Positions 16,256-24,200 of a DNA stretch of 31,951 bases are shown here, one piece after another (position 1 is the first letter of the stretch; the number at the start of each line of letters is the position of its first letter). This DNA is from CAYNGH01 sp964396845 (GTDB taxonomy: Bacteria; Vulcanimicrobiota; JAJTBE01; CAYNGH01). The notes under the pieces were generated by a model, which saw nothing but the letters and a program-made list of their open reading frames with translations, had not been told where the DNA came from and ran no database searches. The DNA lies in NCBI GenBank assembly GCA_964396845.1, contig CAYNGH010000023.1:1-31951 (forward strand), given 5' to 3'. A program made the translations under genes and the position numbers.

Positions 16256-17052
16256 TTGTTCTCCCTCCCTGTGGTTGGGATATCTCCTGCTGGAGATTTT
16301 TCCCCTGATGAAGACTGCATTTTCCTGCCAGTATTAAACCGAACCCGCAGGAATGTGGCAAAGCTGTCCAGAGTGATATGAAAGGCATCGGGATAGGTGG
16401 AGTTGGAGCGATAGTAGCAGGGATTGATCCGGAGGGAATTATCCATCTTCAATCCTGTCAGGGCGCTTATGATGGAAATCTCCTGTTCACATGCATAACC
16501 CCTGGCCCGGTAATAAGGCATAATCCTGTTTAATGCCGCAACACTCATCACCCGGAATCCGCACTGGGTATCCCGGAAGGAAAAACCTGTCAGCATCGAT
16601 GCCAGATAGCTCAAAAACAAGTTCCCGGCTTTTTTCATAAAAGGATACAGGGACAAATCCCGACAGCCGATGAGCAGGTCCAGCCCGCATTTTTCAAGCT
16701 GTCGGCAGGCATCGTCTATGGCTTCCACGGGAAGCTGGCCGTCACCGTCGGTGGTGATAACCAGGTCCCTGTCGCCAAGTTCATCTTCGGCCCGCAATTC
16801 AAGGATCCGGGTAAAGGCCAGTTTCAAAGCATGGGATTTGCCCCGGTTTGTCCGGGAGGTAATCAGGGTCATGTTGGGTATTTCCTTCTCAAGATCCTGC
16901 AGGATTTCCCCGGTTCTGTCGATGGATCCGTCGTTGACCACCAACAGCAAGTCACACAGGGGATATAGACTGCAAATCATAACCCCTGCAGTGGATTCTT
17001 CGTTGAATACCGGCATAATCGTAATTCTTTTTTTTATTTGATGACTTTCCAT
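16252..17052 (-). CDS. GT2 glycosyltransferase, polyprenyl-phosphate sugar synthase-like
   Basis: The 266-residue protein has a GT-A fold of family 2: IMPVFNEE near residue 13, VVNDGSIDRT for nucleotide binding and TTDGDGQLPVEAI holding the metal-binding acidic residues; FRDTQCGFRV is the acceptor-side motif. No membrane helices follow, so it resembles short DPM1-type enzymes that load a sugar onto undecaprenyl phosphate. The sugar donor is not readable. It overlaps the neighbours on both sides (19 and 4 bases), so its product is almost certainly used by the two flanking GT-C enzymes. Confidence 0.9.
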   Translation of the reverse strand: MESHQIKKRITIMPVFNEESTAGVMICSLYPLCDLLLVVNDGSIDRTGEILQDLEKEIPNMTLITSRTNRGKSHALKLAFTRILELRAEDELGDRDLVITTDGDGQLPVEAIDDACRQLEKCGLDLLIGCRDLSLYPFMKKAGNLFLSYLASMLTGFSFRDTQCGFRVMSVAALNRIMPYYRARGYACEQEISIISALTGLKMDNSLRINPCYYRSNSTYPDAFHITLDSFATFLRVRFNTGRKMQSSSGEKSPAGDIPTTGRENN

Positions 17053-18545
17053 ATATTCTGACGGATCATCTCCAGTCCCGCCACAGGCCGGCTTATCATC
17101 CTGAGGTAAAACTGGGCTCCTTCAGGAGTGACGCTGTTATTGATAATATAGTCATAATCATAATCTTTTACCAGCTTCTGAAGATCAGCTGTGGAAATAT
17201 CAACAGGAAGCAACCCGGTATCAGCCCTGGTGAGCATGTATATTCTCCAGGGGCTTGATGCGGCAACGCGCCTGATGTTATCCTTGTTGCCCGCTACCCA
17301 TTCCTCCCGGGCGTTGCCCGGCTGAGTCATCCGGTCAATGTCGGCATTCTGGATAATCTCCCTGTTGACCAGATGGCTGTGAGCCACATAACGGTTTATT
17401 CCGGGGGCTGCCAGCAGAGCCAGAATTATCAGTCCCACCGGATAACCCTGCAGGCGGGTTTTTGATGTCAGATGAAACAACAGGGGCATTATAAACACCG
17501 ACATGAAAACAGGGGCTCCCATCTGCCATACCCTTGACCATACCAGGCTTGCTCCCGCCAGGGAAAGAACAGAAAACCCCAGGAGGGGAAGATACTGCCT
17601 GGGGAATTTTTCAAAAGCCTTCCAGGGCCACACCAGAAAACCCAAGCCCCCCATCAGGAAGAACCATCCTCCTCTGGCAGTCAGAGCTTCCCGCAGGTAA
17701 TAACCGAGGTTTCCCAGGATTCTGCCGGCAATATATCCCCGGTTGCCGGCAATAAATTCTCCCACCGGCGGTGGGCCGGCACCATAGCTTTGCCCCAGAA
17801 ATTCCTGATAGTCCCCCACCTGAAAATGTACAGGGATGTGAATTGGCAGAAGCTGTCCCCTGACCCCATGGATAAGATATACCAGAGGAGCGCAGGTTAC
17901 GATAAAAGCAACTGTAAAGGCCAGAACATTTGCCAGGGCTTTACTGCGGTTTTTGGATGCCAGGGCAATCCCCGGCAGAAAAGCGATGCCGGAAAAGATA
18001 AACCAGGGTTCAATCCAGAAGGCAAGGCCCAGGACCAATCCTGCCAGGACCCGGCTGTAGATGGAATCATACCGGGTCAGGATAAGACCTGCAACCATGA
18101 CAGTCAGAAACAGCAAGGCGGAATTATTGAGGAAGGCTCCCATCTCACAGAATGCCGGGTTGAATATGAGCCAGATTACCGAAAGCCACGCAGCCATGGG
18201 AGAAAAAACTCGCCGGAGGATAATAAAAAAAAGGATCACTCCCAGAAGACTTAATGACAAATTCATGGCGATCAGGCTTATCCTGTTCCTTAATGCCCAT
18301 GCCACCATATGAGGAAAAACAACCCCCTCCTCGCCGATGGAGGGCCGAAAAATGGGACTTTCAGGATAATATGTCCACTTTATCGAAAGAGTCATACCCC
18401 GGTTTGCAAGGAGATTGTGAGCAATATTGAGATTTTTTACCGAGTTGTCACAAAGGGCTGTAGTCCACATATAAGGGGCCCTGGCAAAACTGCCCAGAAC
18501 CAGAACCGCCAGAACCAGCCAGATTATGGGCAGGACTCTCTTCAA
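17034..18545 (-). CDS. GT-C-type membrane protein, probable glycosyltransferase
   Basis: The 503-residue protein has a signal-anchor start (MKRVLPIIWLVLAVLVLG) and about 10-12 membrane helices to residue 400, then a short soluble tail. The layout and size match GT-C enzymes, but the first loop reads TALCDNSVKNLN with only Asp33 instead of the usual DD/DE pair, so activity is less certain than for its partner. It starts in an ATGA overlap with the SPASM gene upstream and runs 19 bases into the GT2 gene. It could be a second transferase adding a different residue or an accessory subunit. Confidence 0.8.
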   Translation of the reverse strand: MKRVLPIIWLVLAVLVLGSFARAPYMWTTALCDNSVKNLNIAHNLLANRGMTLSIKWTYYPESPIFRPSIGEEGVVFPHMVAWALRNRISLIAMNLSLSLLGVILFFIILRRVFSPMAAWLSVIWLIFNPAFCEMGAFLNNSALLFLTVMVAGLILTRYDSIYSRVLAGLVLGLAFWIEPWFIFSGIAFLPGIALASKNRSKALANVLAFTVAFIVTCAPLVYLIHGVRGQLLPIHIPVHFQVGDYQEFLGQSYGAGPPPVGEFIAGNRGYIAGRILGNLGYYLREALTARGGWFFLMGGLGFLVWPWKAFEKFPRQYLPLLGFSVLSLAGASLVWSRVWQMGAPVFMSVFIMPLLFHLTSKTRLQGYPVGLIILALLAAPGINRYVAHSHLVNREIIQNADIDRMTQPGNAREEWVAGNKDNIRRVAASSPWRIYMLTRADTGLLPVDISTADLQKLVKDYDYDYIINNSVTPEGAQFYLRMISRPVAGLEMIRQNIWKVIK

Positions 18546-19765
18546 ATTGGAGCTTCCTCTTCGACTCTGGTTCTAAATTCGATGAAATCCCGAACATAAA
18601 GGGAATAAATAAACGAAAGGGCACCGGATCCGAAGTTCTTTTTTATGTCACCCAGGGTCATACTGGAACCATCCAGGGCCTTGAGGATCTTCTCTGCCCT
18701 GTGGCGGACGGGAATCACCTGGTTGCCCTGAATCAGGATCCAGCCGAAATCTTCTTTGCGCATTACATAGCGGGCCAGGGGACATAATTCTTCTTCCAGG
18801 GTTACATCAAGTATCTTGAGCTGTTGAGGTTTGGGAATCGGTTCTTCGATGAAGGGATCCTGATCCAGTCCCCGGATTTTTGCATATGCCCGGCTTCCCC
18901 CGGCACACACGGAAATCTTACTGCATTTCCTGCAAGGCTGGGGGATGTCGGAACGCCATTTTTTCATAGCAGGGGAACGCCATAACTTGGGCACTTCACC
19001 ATCCAGGAGGCTCCCCACACTAAAATCCAAATGGGGGCTGGGTTTTAGGTTGCCATGACAGTCCACGCTCCCTATGGTTACACCTTCAAAACAACCGGCG
19101 GTCTGGGAAGGAATCATGCAGTAGGGGATGCAGTTGCCCAGCATGACATTATATCCCAGGGATTTCAGGTCTTCAATAGAGCTTCCTACACTTTTCAGCT
19201 TCTGGGGATCAACATCCATCTGGGTATCCTCGGGGCCGATATACCGGACAAAAATGGCATGACTTGCACCGATTTCCGTGGAAAGCTCGGTGATTTGTTC
19301 AATTTTTTCGATATTGCAGTTATTGAGCACTGTACGGGTATTGACACTGTATCCGGCAGAGAAGCAAAGGCGGATGTTGTCCAGGACCCGGTCAAAGTCT
19401 TCTTCCTTCTGCTTTCTGGCAACGGTTCTGTGGGTTTCCTGATCCGGGCCGTGCAGGTTGAAGTTTATGGTATTGATATGGGCGCAGTTGACGAACCCCT
19501 CCAGGGCGGAATCGGTATTTTCCCAAAGTCCGTCAGTAAAGATATGGTAAAACTTCCCTGTCTTTTCCAGAATCTTGAGGATTTCAAAAAACTCAGGATG
19601 ATTAACAGGATCCGGCCCTCCAACCCGGTATTCCTGAACATAGACATTCAGCTTGTTTATTACCTTTTCCCACTGGGATACGCTCAAGGCAGGCTCCTGG
19701 CTGTCAGAATCCTCTGAGGGCAACAATTCCAGTTCAACTACTACAGGTCCGGTTAATTCCAGCAT
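18542..19765 (-). CDS. SPASM-domain protein lacking the radical SAM cysteines
   Basis: The 407-residue protein follows the radical SAM/SPASM plan but has no CxxxCxxC. The region where it belongs (residues 10-30) reads ELELLPSEDSDSQEP, and the first Cys is at 94. Other parts of the barrel are recognisable: LSVSQWEKVINKL, a GGPDPVNHPEF segment in place of GGEP, IFTDGLW, and later strands with NFNLHG. The C-terminal SPASM-type cysteines are kept (212, 216, 225, 236, 278, 281, 287, with CRKCSKISVCAGG). Residues about 328-400 form a small PqqD-like or winged-helix domain. It probably no longer cleaves SAM. It is the first gene of the glycosyltransferase operon and overlaps the next gene by 4 bases. 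GAGGAG precedes the ATG. Confidence 0.8.
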   Translation of the reverse strand: MLELTGPVVVELELLPSEDSDSQEPALSVSQWEKVINKLNVYVQEYRVGGPDPVNHPEFFEILKILEKTGKFYHIFTDGLWENTDSALEGFVNCAHINTINFNLHGPDQETHRTVARKQKEEDFDRVLDNIRLCFSAGYSVNTRTVLNNCNIEKIEQITELSTEIGASHAIFVRYIGPEDTQMDVDPQKLKSVGSSIEDLKSLGYNVMLGNCIPYCMIPSQTAGCFEGVTIGSVDCHGNLKPSPHLDFSVGSLLDGEVPKLWRSPAMKKWRSDIPQPCRKCSKISVCAGGSRAYAKIRGLDQDPFIEEPIPKPQQLKILDVTLEEELCPLARYVMRKEDFGWILIQGNQVIPVRHRAEKILKALDGSSMTLGDIKKNFGSGALSFIYSLYVRDFIEFRTRVEEEAPI

Positions 19766-19885
19766 TTTATCTCCTCTTATCTGTGTTTTAGCCTTCTTTA
19801 TGTATTGATAAACAATAAACAGAAAAAATACAACAGTAATATTATTTTTTTCCGGTTTTTTTCCTCCAGATTAACAAAAGGATTT

Positions 19886-19905
19886 CCCTGCCTCACACTG
19901 CAGGG
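19886..19905 (-). terminator. Hairpin after the ZIP transporter gene
   Basis: CCCTGC and GCAGGG form a 6-base stem with an 8-base loop about 30 bases after the transporter stop. The tail AAATCCTTTTG in the direction of transcription is only weakly T-rich, so termination is possible but not sure. Confidence 0.4.
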
Positions 19906-19934
19906 GCCCCAGAAAATAAACTGCCGGGATTATC

Positions 19935-20747
19935 CTAACCCAGGGCCACATCCAGGATCATCATCACCGTGAACCCAAGCATGACTCCCATGGTCCCGGT
20001 ATCGCCATATCCTCCCAGCTGGGATTCGGGGATGACATCCTCCACCACCACGAATATCATGGCACCTGCGGCAAAGGCCAGGGCATAAGGAAGGATGGGC
20101 TGGGCCAGTATCACCAGGGCAGCCCCGATAACCCCGGCAATCGGCTCCACCATTCCCGACAGCTGTCCCCAGAAAAAGCTTTTCCACTGGGAAAGCCCTT
20201 CCCGGCGAAGGGGGACTGATACTGCTGTTCCCTCGGGGAGGTTCTGAATGGCAATACCCAGGGCCAGGGCTATTGCTCCCCCGAGGCTCGCCTCGGGAAT
20301 CCCCGAGGCCACTGCGCCAAAGGCAACTCCCACTGCCAGCCCTTCGGGGATGTTGTGAAGGGTGATGGCCAGCACCATCAGAACAGACCTCTGCCAGCTG
20401 GTCTTGATCCCCTCGGCCTTGTCCATGGGCAGCCCGGGATGAAGATGGGGCAGGTACATATCCACCAGCCTCAGGAATCCGCCTCCCAGCAGAAAGCCCA
20501 CCGCGGCGGGAAACCACGAAGGCAGGGTTTTTCCTTCGGACATTTCTATGGCCGGTGCTAACAGGGACCAGTAACTGGCGGCAATCATGACTCCCGCGGC
20601 AAACCCCAGCATAAAATCCAGGGATTTACGGCTAAGTTCTTTTTTGATAAATACAAATGCGGCCCCCACCGCCGTGGCAAACCATGTGAACAGGGTTGCC
20701 AGCAGGGCCTGCATGACAGGGTTCAGGGCTACAAAAGACTGCATCAT
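19935..20747 (-). CDS. ZIP family metal transporter
   Basis: The 270-residue protein has eight predicted membrane helices and the two ZIP signature motifs on helices 4 and 5: LHNIPEG (130-136) and IQNLPEG (167-173), whose His, Asn and Glu residues form the transport metal site. The short His-containing loop between helices 3 and 4 (MYLPHLHPGLP) is also typical. Overall it resembles the GufA/ZupT branch, which imports Zn2+ and other divalent metals. Two Met codons open the frame; GGGAG lies about 9 bases upstream. It lies 70 bases after the methyltransferase gene and may be cotranscribed. Confidence 0.93.
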   Translation of the reverse strand: MMQSFVALNPVMQALLATLFTWFATAVGAAFVFIKKELSRKSLDFMLGFAAGVMIAASYWSLLAPAIEMSEGKTLPSWFPAAVGFLLGGGFLRLVDMYLPHLHPGLPMDKAEGIKTSWQRSVLMVLAITLHNIPEGLAVGVAFGAVASGIPEASLGGAIALALGIAIQNLPEGTAVSVPLRREGLSQWKSFFWGQLSGMVEPIAGVIGAALVILAQPILPYALAFAAGAMIFVVVEDVIPESQLGGYGDTGTMGVMLGFTVMMILDVALG

Positions 20748-20817
20748 AATATATCACTCCCAGAAATACTATTCCCAAGCAAATAACAAACTGTTCACAG
20801 AAAAAACTCCCGCCGGA

Positions 20818-22296
20818 TCAATCCGCCATCAGCACAAGATTTTCCAGAAGATCCGCAAGTTTCGGGATAAAGTCATTGCCACCGGCCTTTTTGTATTCTT
20901 CCTGGATTTTCTCCCCCCGGGTCATTCCCCGGGTAACAAGATCCAGGATCATTTTTTGTCCCTGATCAATATGGAGATGCTCAAAGAAATAGCCCTCCGC
21001 GAACCTGACTCCGTATGAATGGGAACCGTCGGGGGCAGTGGCTTCCCAGTGCCTGTCAACCTTTTCATTGAAACGAAATACCATGTTTGGAATCTCCCGA
21101 TGAAACTCCGGATCATTCAGCCGATCCAGCATATTCATCGGAATATCCACCATGTAAGAACATTCACCGGGGACAAGCTGGTAATCTTTGTGGCGGTACT
21201 GGGGCGGGGATTTCACGGCAGGGGCGATGTTTATTATCCCATAGGAAACCTTTTTTATCCCCTCATCAATAAGGGACTGCATCCACCGAACCAGCTTGTC
21301 ATAATAGTTGGCTTCCCGGACAGGGTTCACATGGCTTTTCAGGAACCAGAAGTTGTTGGTTTCAAGGTGAACCATGGTCATCACATGGAAAGACCCATCC
21401 TGAAGCCATCCCTTTACCCGGTCATTAAAATTGCCGTCGGTCACCGGGATCAGGGTGTATATCTGGGACAGACCCCCGGGAGCAAGATGCCGGGGAAGCC
21501 CTGCCACAATCTCCCGGAGGACTGAATCCCCCGAGGCGGAGCCGTCCCGGAATAACAATCTGTCTTCTTCCGGCGACGGGACAAAGGGCGGGTTGGCAAG
21601 GATCAGGTCAAACTCCTCGCCGGCCACTGCTTCATAAAGGTTTCCCTTCACGGTCCTCACATTGGTCAATCCGTTAATCATGGCGTTCAGCTTCACAAAT
21701 TCAAGGGCACGCTGGTTGATGTCAACACATGTTACCTGCCGGGCACTGCCTGCAGCCATGATCCCCTGAATCCCCGAGCCGGTGCAAAGGTCCAGCACTC
21801 TGGCATAGGGCCTGCCTGTTATGGCCCGGGCCAGGCCGTATGAATCCACTCCCAGGGGATATACGGTGTTTTTGGGGCAGAGGGTTTCATATCGGTGATC
21901 CGTGGCGATATAACGGCCCCGGCAGGGGAATATGTCGATGTTGGATTTGCATCCGTATTCATCAACCTCAAGGATACCCACCTTAATCAGCATATCAAAA
22001 AGATCATCTCCCATGATCCTGCGGACTTTTTCCTCGGGCCTGCTGGCAAATATGTAAAACAGGGCCATCAATATGTTTAAGGGAGTATCTTCTTTTAAAA
22101 ATATCTCGTTATACACCGGGGTCATCAGATAGCTGGTTTCATAGAGATCCTGGGCCTGAAGCCTGCCAAACACCCCTTCCTGGGTATATCCCGATTCCAC
22201 CAGAAGGTTCCTCAACGGAGCAAAATCCTTGTGAGTCAACCCCCTGAACCTGAAGGGCCTGTTGGAGCATTTTTTCATCGCATCGCCGATTTTCAT
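20818..22296 (-). CDS. Class I SAM-dependent methyltransferase, two-domain
   Basis: This 492-residue protein starts at the ATG 22296, seven bases after AGGAGG; the TTG one codon earlier is not needed. The middle (about 145-320) is a Rossmann methyltransferase: motif I VLDLCTGSGIQG (167-178), CVDINQRAL and the amino-methylating motif NPPF (235-238), as in HemK/PrmC and RlmG-type enzymes that modify Gln side chains or exocyclic amines of bases. An N-terminal helical region (about 15-110) and a C-terminal domain (about 330-492) flank it. This three-part layout resembles large methyltransferases known mainly from actinobacteria (recollection, not tested). The substrate is unknown. Confidence 0.85.
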   Translation of the reverse strand: MKIGDAMKKCSNRPFRFRGLTHKDFAPLRNLLVESGYTQEGVFGRLQAQDLYETSYLMTPVYNEIFLKEDTPLNILMALFYIFASRPEEKVRRIMGDDLFDMLIKVGILEVDEYGCKSNIDIFPCRGRYIATDHRYETLCPKNTVYPLGVDSYGLARAITGRPYARVLDLCTGSGIQGIMAAGSARQVTCVDINQRALEFVKLNAMINGLTNVRTVKGNLYEAVAGEEFDLILANPPFVPSPEEDRLLFRDGSASGDSVLREIVAGLPRHLAPGGLSQIYTLIPVTDGNFNDRVKGWLQDGSFHVMTMVHLETNNFWFLKSHVNPVREANYYDKLVRWMQSLIDEGIKKVSYGIINIAPAVKSPPQYRHKDYQLVPGECSYMVDIPMNMLDRLNDPEFHREIPNMVFRFNEKVDRHWEATAPDGSHSYGVRFAEGYFFEHLHIDQGQKMILDLVTRGMTRGEKIQEEYKKAGGNDFIPKLADLLENLVLMAD

Positions 22297-22397
22297 CAAT
22301 ATGCCTCCTGATTTTTTTTATATATTTCATATCTCCCACAGGTTTTCCTGTCGGCGATGGTGGCAGGGAAAATCATACCAGTGCTGAAAAGATCAAA

Positions 22398-22432
22398 CTG
22401 CCGGATCTCTCCGGCAGATCCCCCTGTGGGGG
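22398..22432 (+). promoter_or_regulatory. Two tandem hairpins in the EutN operon leader
   Basis: CTGCCGGA and TCCGGCAG (22398-22417) form a perfect 8-base stem with a TCTC loop. It is followed at once by CCCCC-TGT-GGGGG (22420-22432). Both lie 25-60 bases before the first BMC vertex gene. No T-run follows, so they may act as a leader structure or transcript stabiliser rather than a terminator. Confidence 0.5.
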
Positions 22433-22456
22433 CAGTAATTCTGACGGGGAACAATT

Positions 22457-22765
22457 ATGAAATTTGCCAAGGTTATAGGAAATGTGGTTTCCACTCACAA
22501 AGACGACAACGCCCAGGGATGGAAACTGATGTTGGTTCAGCCTCTGGGGCTCGATTTTCTGCCCAAGGGAGATCCCCAGGTAGCGGTGGATGTGGTAAAC
22601 GCCGGCGACGGCGAGATGGTGCTTCTCTGCTCTGGGTCATCGGCCCGGCAGACCGACATCACCAAAAATAAACCCTGCGATTTGATTATCATGGCCATTG
22701 TTGATTCGGTGGAGCAAAATGGCCAGGTAACTTTCCGCAAATTTGAATCCGAGGGTTTCAGGTAA
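22457..22765 (+). CDS. BMC vertex protein 1 (EutN/CcmL family)
   Basis: The 102-residue protein is a bacterial microcompartment pentamer subunit, which caps the vertices of the icosahedral shell. Family marks are the start MKFAKVIGNVVSTHK, VAVDVVNAGDGEMVLLCSGSSAR and the closing strand IIMAIVDSVE. Of the three copies this one has the most typical GSSAR turn. A C-terminal extension of about 12 residues follows. GGGGAA precedes the ATG. It overlaps the second copy by one base (TAATG), so translation is coupled. Confidence 0.93.
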   Translation: MKFAKVIGNVVSTHKDDNAQGWKLMLVQPLGLDFLPKGDPQVAVDVVNAGDGEMVLLCSGSSARQTDITKNKPCDLIIMAIVDSVEQNGQVTFRKFESEGFR

Positions 22766-23067
22766 TGCATCCCGCAAAGATCATCGGGCACGTGGTGTCC
22801 ACCTTTAAATATCCTGTCATGACCGGGATAAAACTCCTGATTCTTCAGCCCACCGACTGGGAGGGGAATCCCTCAGAAGGAGATTACCTGGTGGCTGCCG
22901 ACGCAGTGGGCGCAGGCGACGGCGAGTTTGTGTTCTATGTAGAATCCATGGAAGCAGCAATGGCCCTGGACGAAAGACCCCCGGTGGATGCCTCGGTGGT
23001 AGGGATTATCGACGGGGTGGAGTTGGATCATTCCATATACAACGGGGGCAGGGAGGCGAAAGGCTGA
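22765..23067 (+). CDS. BMC vertex protein 2 (EutN/CcmL family)
   Basis: The 100-residue second copy has IIGHVVSTFKYPVMTGIKLLILQP, VAADAVGAGDGEFVFYV and ASVVGIIDGVEL. The GSSAR turn is replaced by ESMEAAMALDE, so the pore-facing loop of the pentamer differs from copy 1. Sequence similarity to the other two copies is low, so the three are old paralogues rather than a recent tandem duplication. It overlaps both neighbours by one base. Confidence 0.92.
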   Translation: MHPAKIIGHVVSTFKYPVMTGIKLLILQPTDWEGNPSEGDYLVAADAVGAGDGEFVFYVESMEAAMALDERPPVDASVVGIIDGVELDHSIYNGGREAKG

Positions 23068-23363
23068 TGTTTCTGGCAAAAGTGGTGGGCAATGTCTGGG
23101 CCACCAGAAAAATTCCCATCCTGAAATCCCGCCGGCTTCTGCTGATCCAACCCATGGATCCAATAACCGGCGTGACCCGGGGAAAGACCGTCATGGCAGT
23201 CTGCCACTCCATCGATGCAGGAATTGGCGATGCAGTGATCATAATGGACGAAGGCTCCTCGGCAAAGAATCACCTGGGCACCGGCCCCAGCCCTGTGCGG
23301 ACTTTTGTGTTTGCCGTGGTGGATCAGGTGCAACAGGAAGACCAGATAAAAAAATACACCTGA
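23067..23363 (+). CDS. BMC vertex protein 3 (EutN/CcmL family)
   Basis: The 98-residue third copy has VVGNVWATRKIPILKSRRLLLIQPMD, SIDAGIGDAVIIMDEGSSAK and FVFAVVDQVQ. It keeps a GSSAK turn but has GIGDA instead of GDGE. Several microcompartment types use three distinct vertex proteins, and this trio fits that pattern. No BMC hexamer, aldehyde dehydrogenase or signature enzyme is found within the window. An exported CAP-domain gene follows 15 bases later and is probably cotranscribed. Confidence 0.9.
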   Translation: MFLAKVVGNVWATRKIPILKSRRLLLIQPMDPITGVTRGKTVMAVCHSIDAGIGDAVIIMDEGSSAKNHLGTGPSPVRTFVFAVVDQVQQEDQIKKYT

Positions 23364-23378
23364 CAGGGAGTGGCATAG

Positions 23379-23993
23379 TTGAAAAGACTGCTTACAGTTT
23401 CCATGTTTATTGCAATCCTGCTCCCGGTGCTGGTAATGCCGGGAGTATCCTGCACAAACCCATCCCCGGCACTATCAACTCCGCATCCCCCCCTGCAGGC
23501 CCCGGTTCAGGCATCCCCTGTAAAACAGGATGCCGGGAACGAAAAAGCCACCCAGGATACCTCCTCAGAAGACTCCACGGATCAGCCCGTCAGGAAGATG
23601 GAAAAAGACCTCTTTGACAGGGTCAACAAGGTTCGAACAGACAAAGGGCTTCATCCCCTGACCTTTGATGACACCGCATACCAGGCTGCCATGGCCCACA
23701 GTCTTGACATGGCCCGGCGGAAATACTTTGCCCACAAAAGCCCCGAAGGTCATTCGGTTACATATCGGCTGGGACAGCTGGATTTTGAATTCATCAACAC
23801 CACCTGGGGCGAGAATATCGCCATGAACCACAACTTCCCCGATCCTGCGGGAGCAACTCTGAAGGGCTGGATAGACAGTCCCGGCCATTATAAAAACATG
23901 GTGAAAAAAGAATATCAGTACAGCGCCATTGCAATAGTTAAAACTGAAGAAGAAAAGTATTACTTCACCCAGGTGTTCTGGGGAAAACTGTGA
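23379..23993 (+). CDS. CAP/SCP-domain exported protein (YkwD-like)
   Basis: The protein starts with TTG at 23379 after AGGGAG and is 204 residues. It has a signal peptide (MKRLLTVSMFIAILLPVLVM) ending at PGVSC; Cys25 could be lipidated, although Gly at the -3 position is atypical of a lipobox. A Pro/Ser/Thr-rich linker (26-65) precedes a CAP domain (about 72-202) with VNKVRTDKGLHPL, the His-containing AMAHSLDMARRKYFAHKSP, WGENIAM and WIDSPGHYKNMV. These residues form the usual CAP cavity. Bacterial members act outside the cell, with mostly unknown roles. It is last in the vertex-protein operon, which is odd because the others are cytoplasmic. Confidence 0.88.
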   Translation: MKRLLTVSMFIAILLPVLVMPGVSCTNPSPALSTPHPPLQAPVQASPVKQDAGNEKATQDTSSEDSTDQPVRKMEKDLFDRVNKVRTDKGLHPLTFDDTAYQAAMAHSLDMARRKYFAHKSPEGHSVTYRLGQLDFEFINTTWGENIAMNHNFPDPAGATLKGWIDSPGHYKNMVKKEYQYSAIAIVKTEEEKYYFTQVFWGKL

Positions 23994-24029
23994 AGACCCC
24001 ATGGCTTCTCTTCCTGAACTTATGGCGGT

Positions 24030-24200
24030 TCAGCTGTCCCGGGAATGTTCATCCAGGTCACAGGAAAGGGGATGAAATTCATCCTCCAAAGGCCCCAAAG
24101 GGATATGATCCTCCGAGAGAAGCACCCGGTAACTCCAGAATGTCACCATCAGGAGAACTCCCCAGAAAAGACTCAGAAATATCCATCCACCGGTATTCAT
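24030..24200 (-). CDS. NSS transporter small subunit-like protein (MetS type)
   Basis: This 56-residue reading frame starts at an ATG with GGAGGTGG eight bases upstream and overlaps the stop codon of the symporter gene by ATGA, so the two are translationally coupled. It encodes one membrane helix (WIFLSLFWGVLLMVTFW, about 6-22) and a short acidic tail. Tiny single-helix genes next to NSS symporters are known as MetS-type small subunits. The match here rests on position, size and topology; there is no clear sequence motif to confirm it. Confidence 0.75.
   Translation of the reverse strand: MNTGGWIFLSLFWGVLLMVTFWSYRVLLSEDHIPLGPLEDEFHPLSCDLDEHSRDS

Noticed and set aside
20355..22671. Plus-strand frames opposite the transporter and methyltransferase genes
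   Set aside because: They lack ribosome sites and are fully covered by genes with clear family motifs on the other strand.
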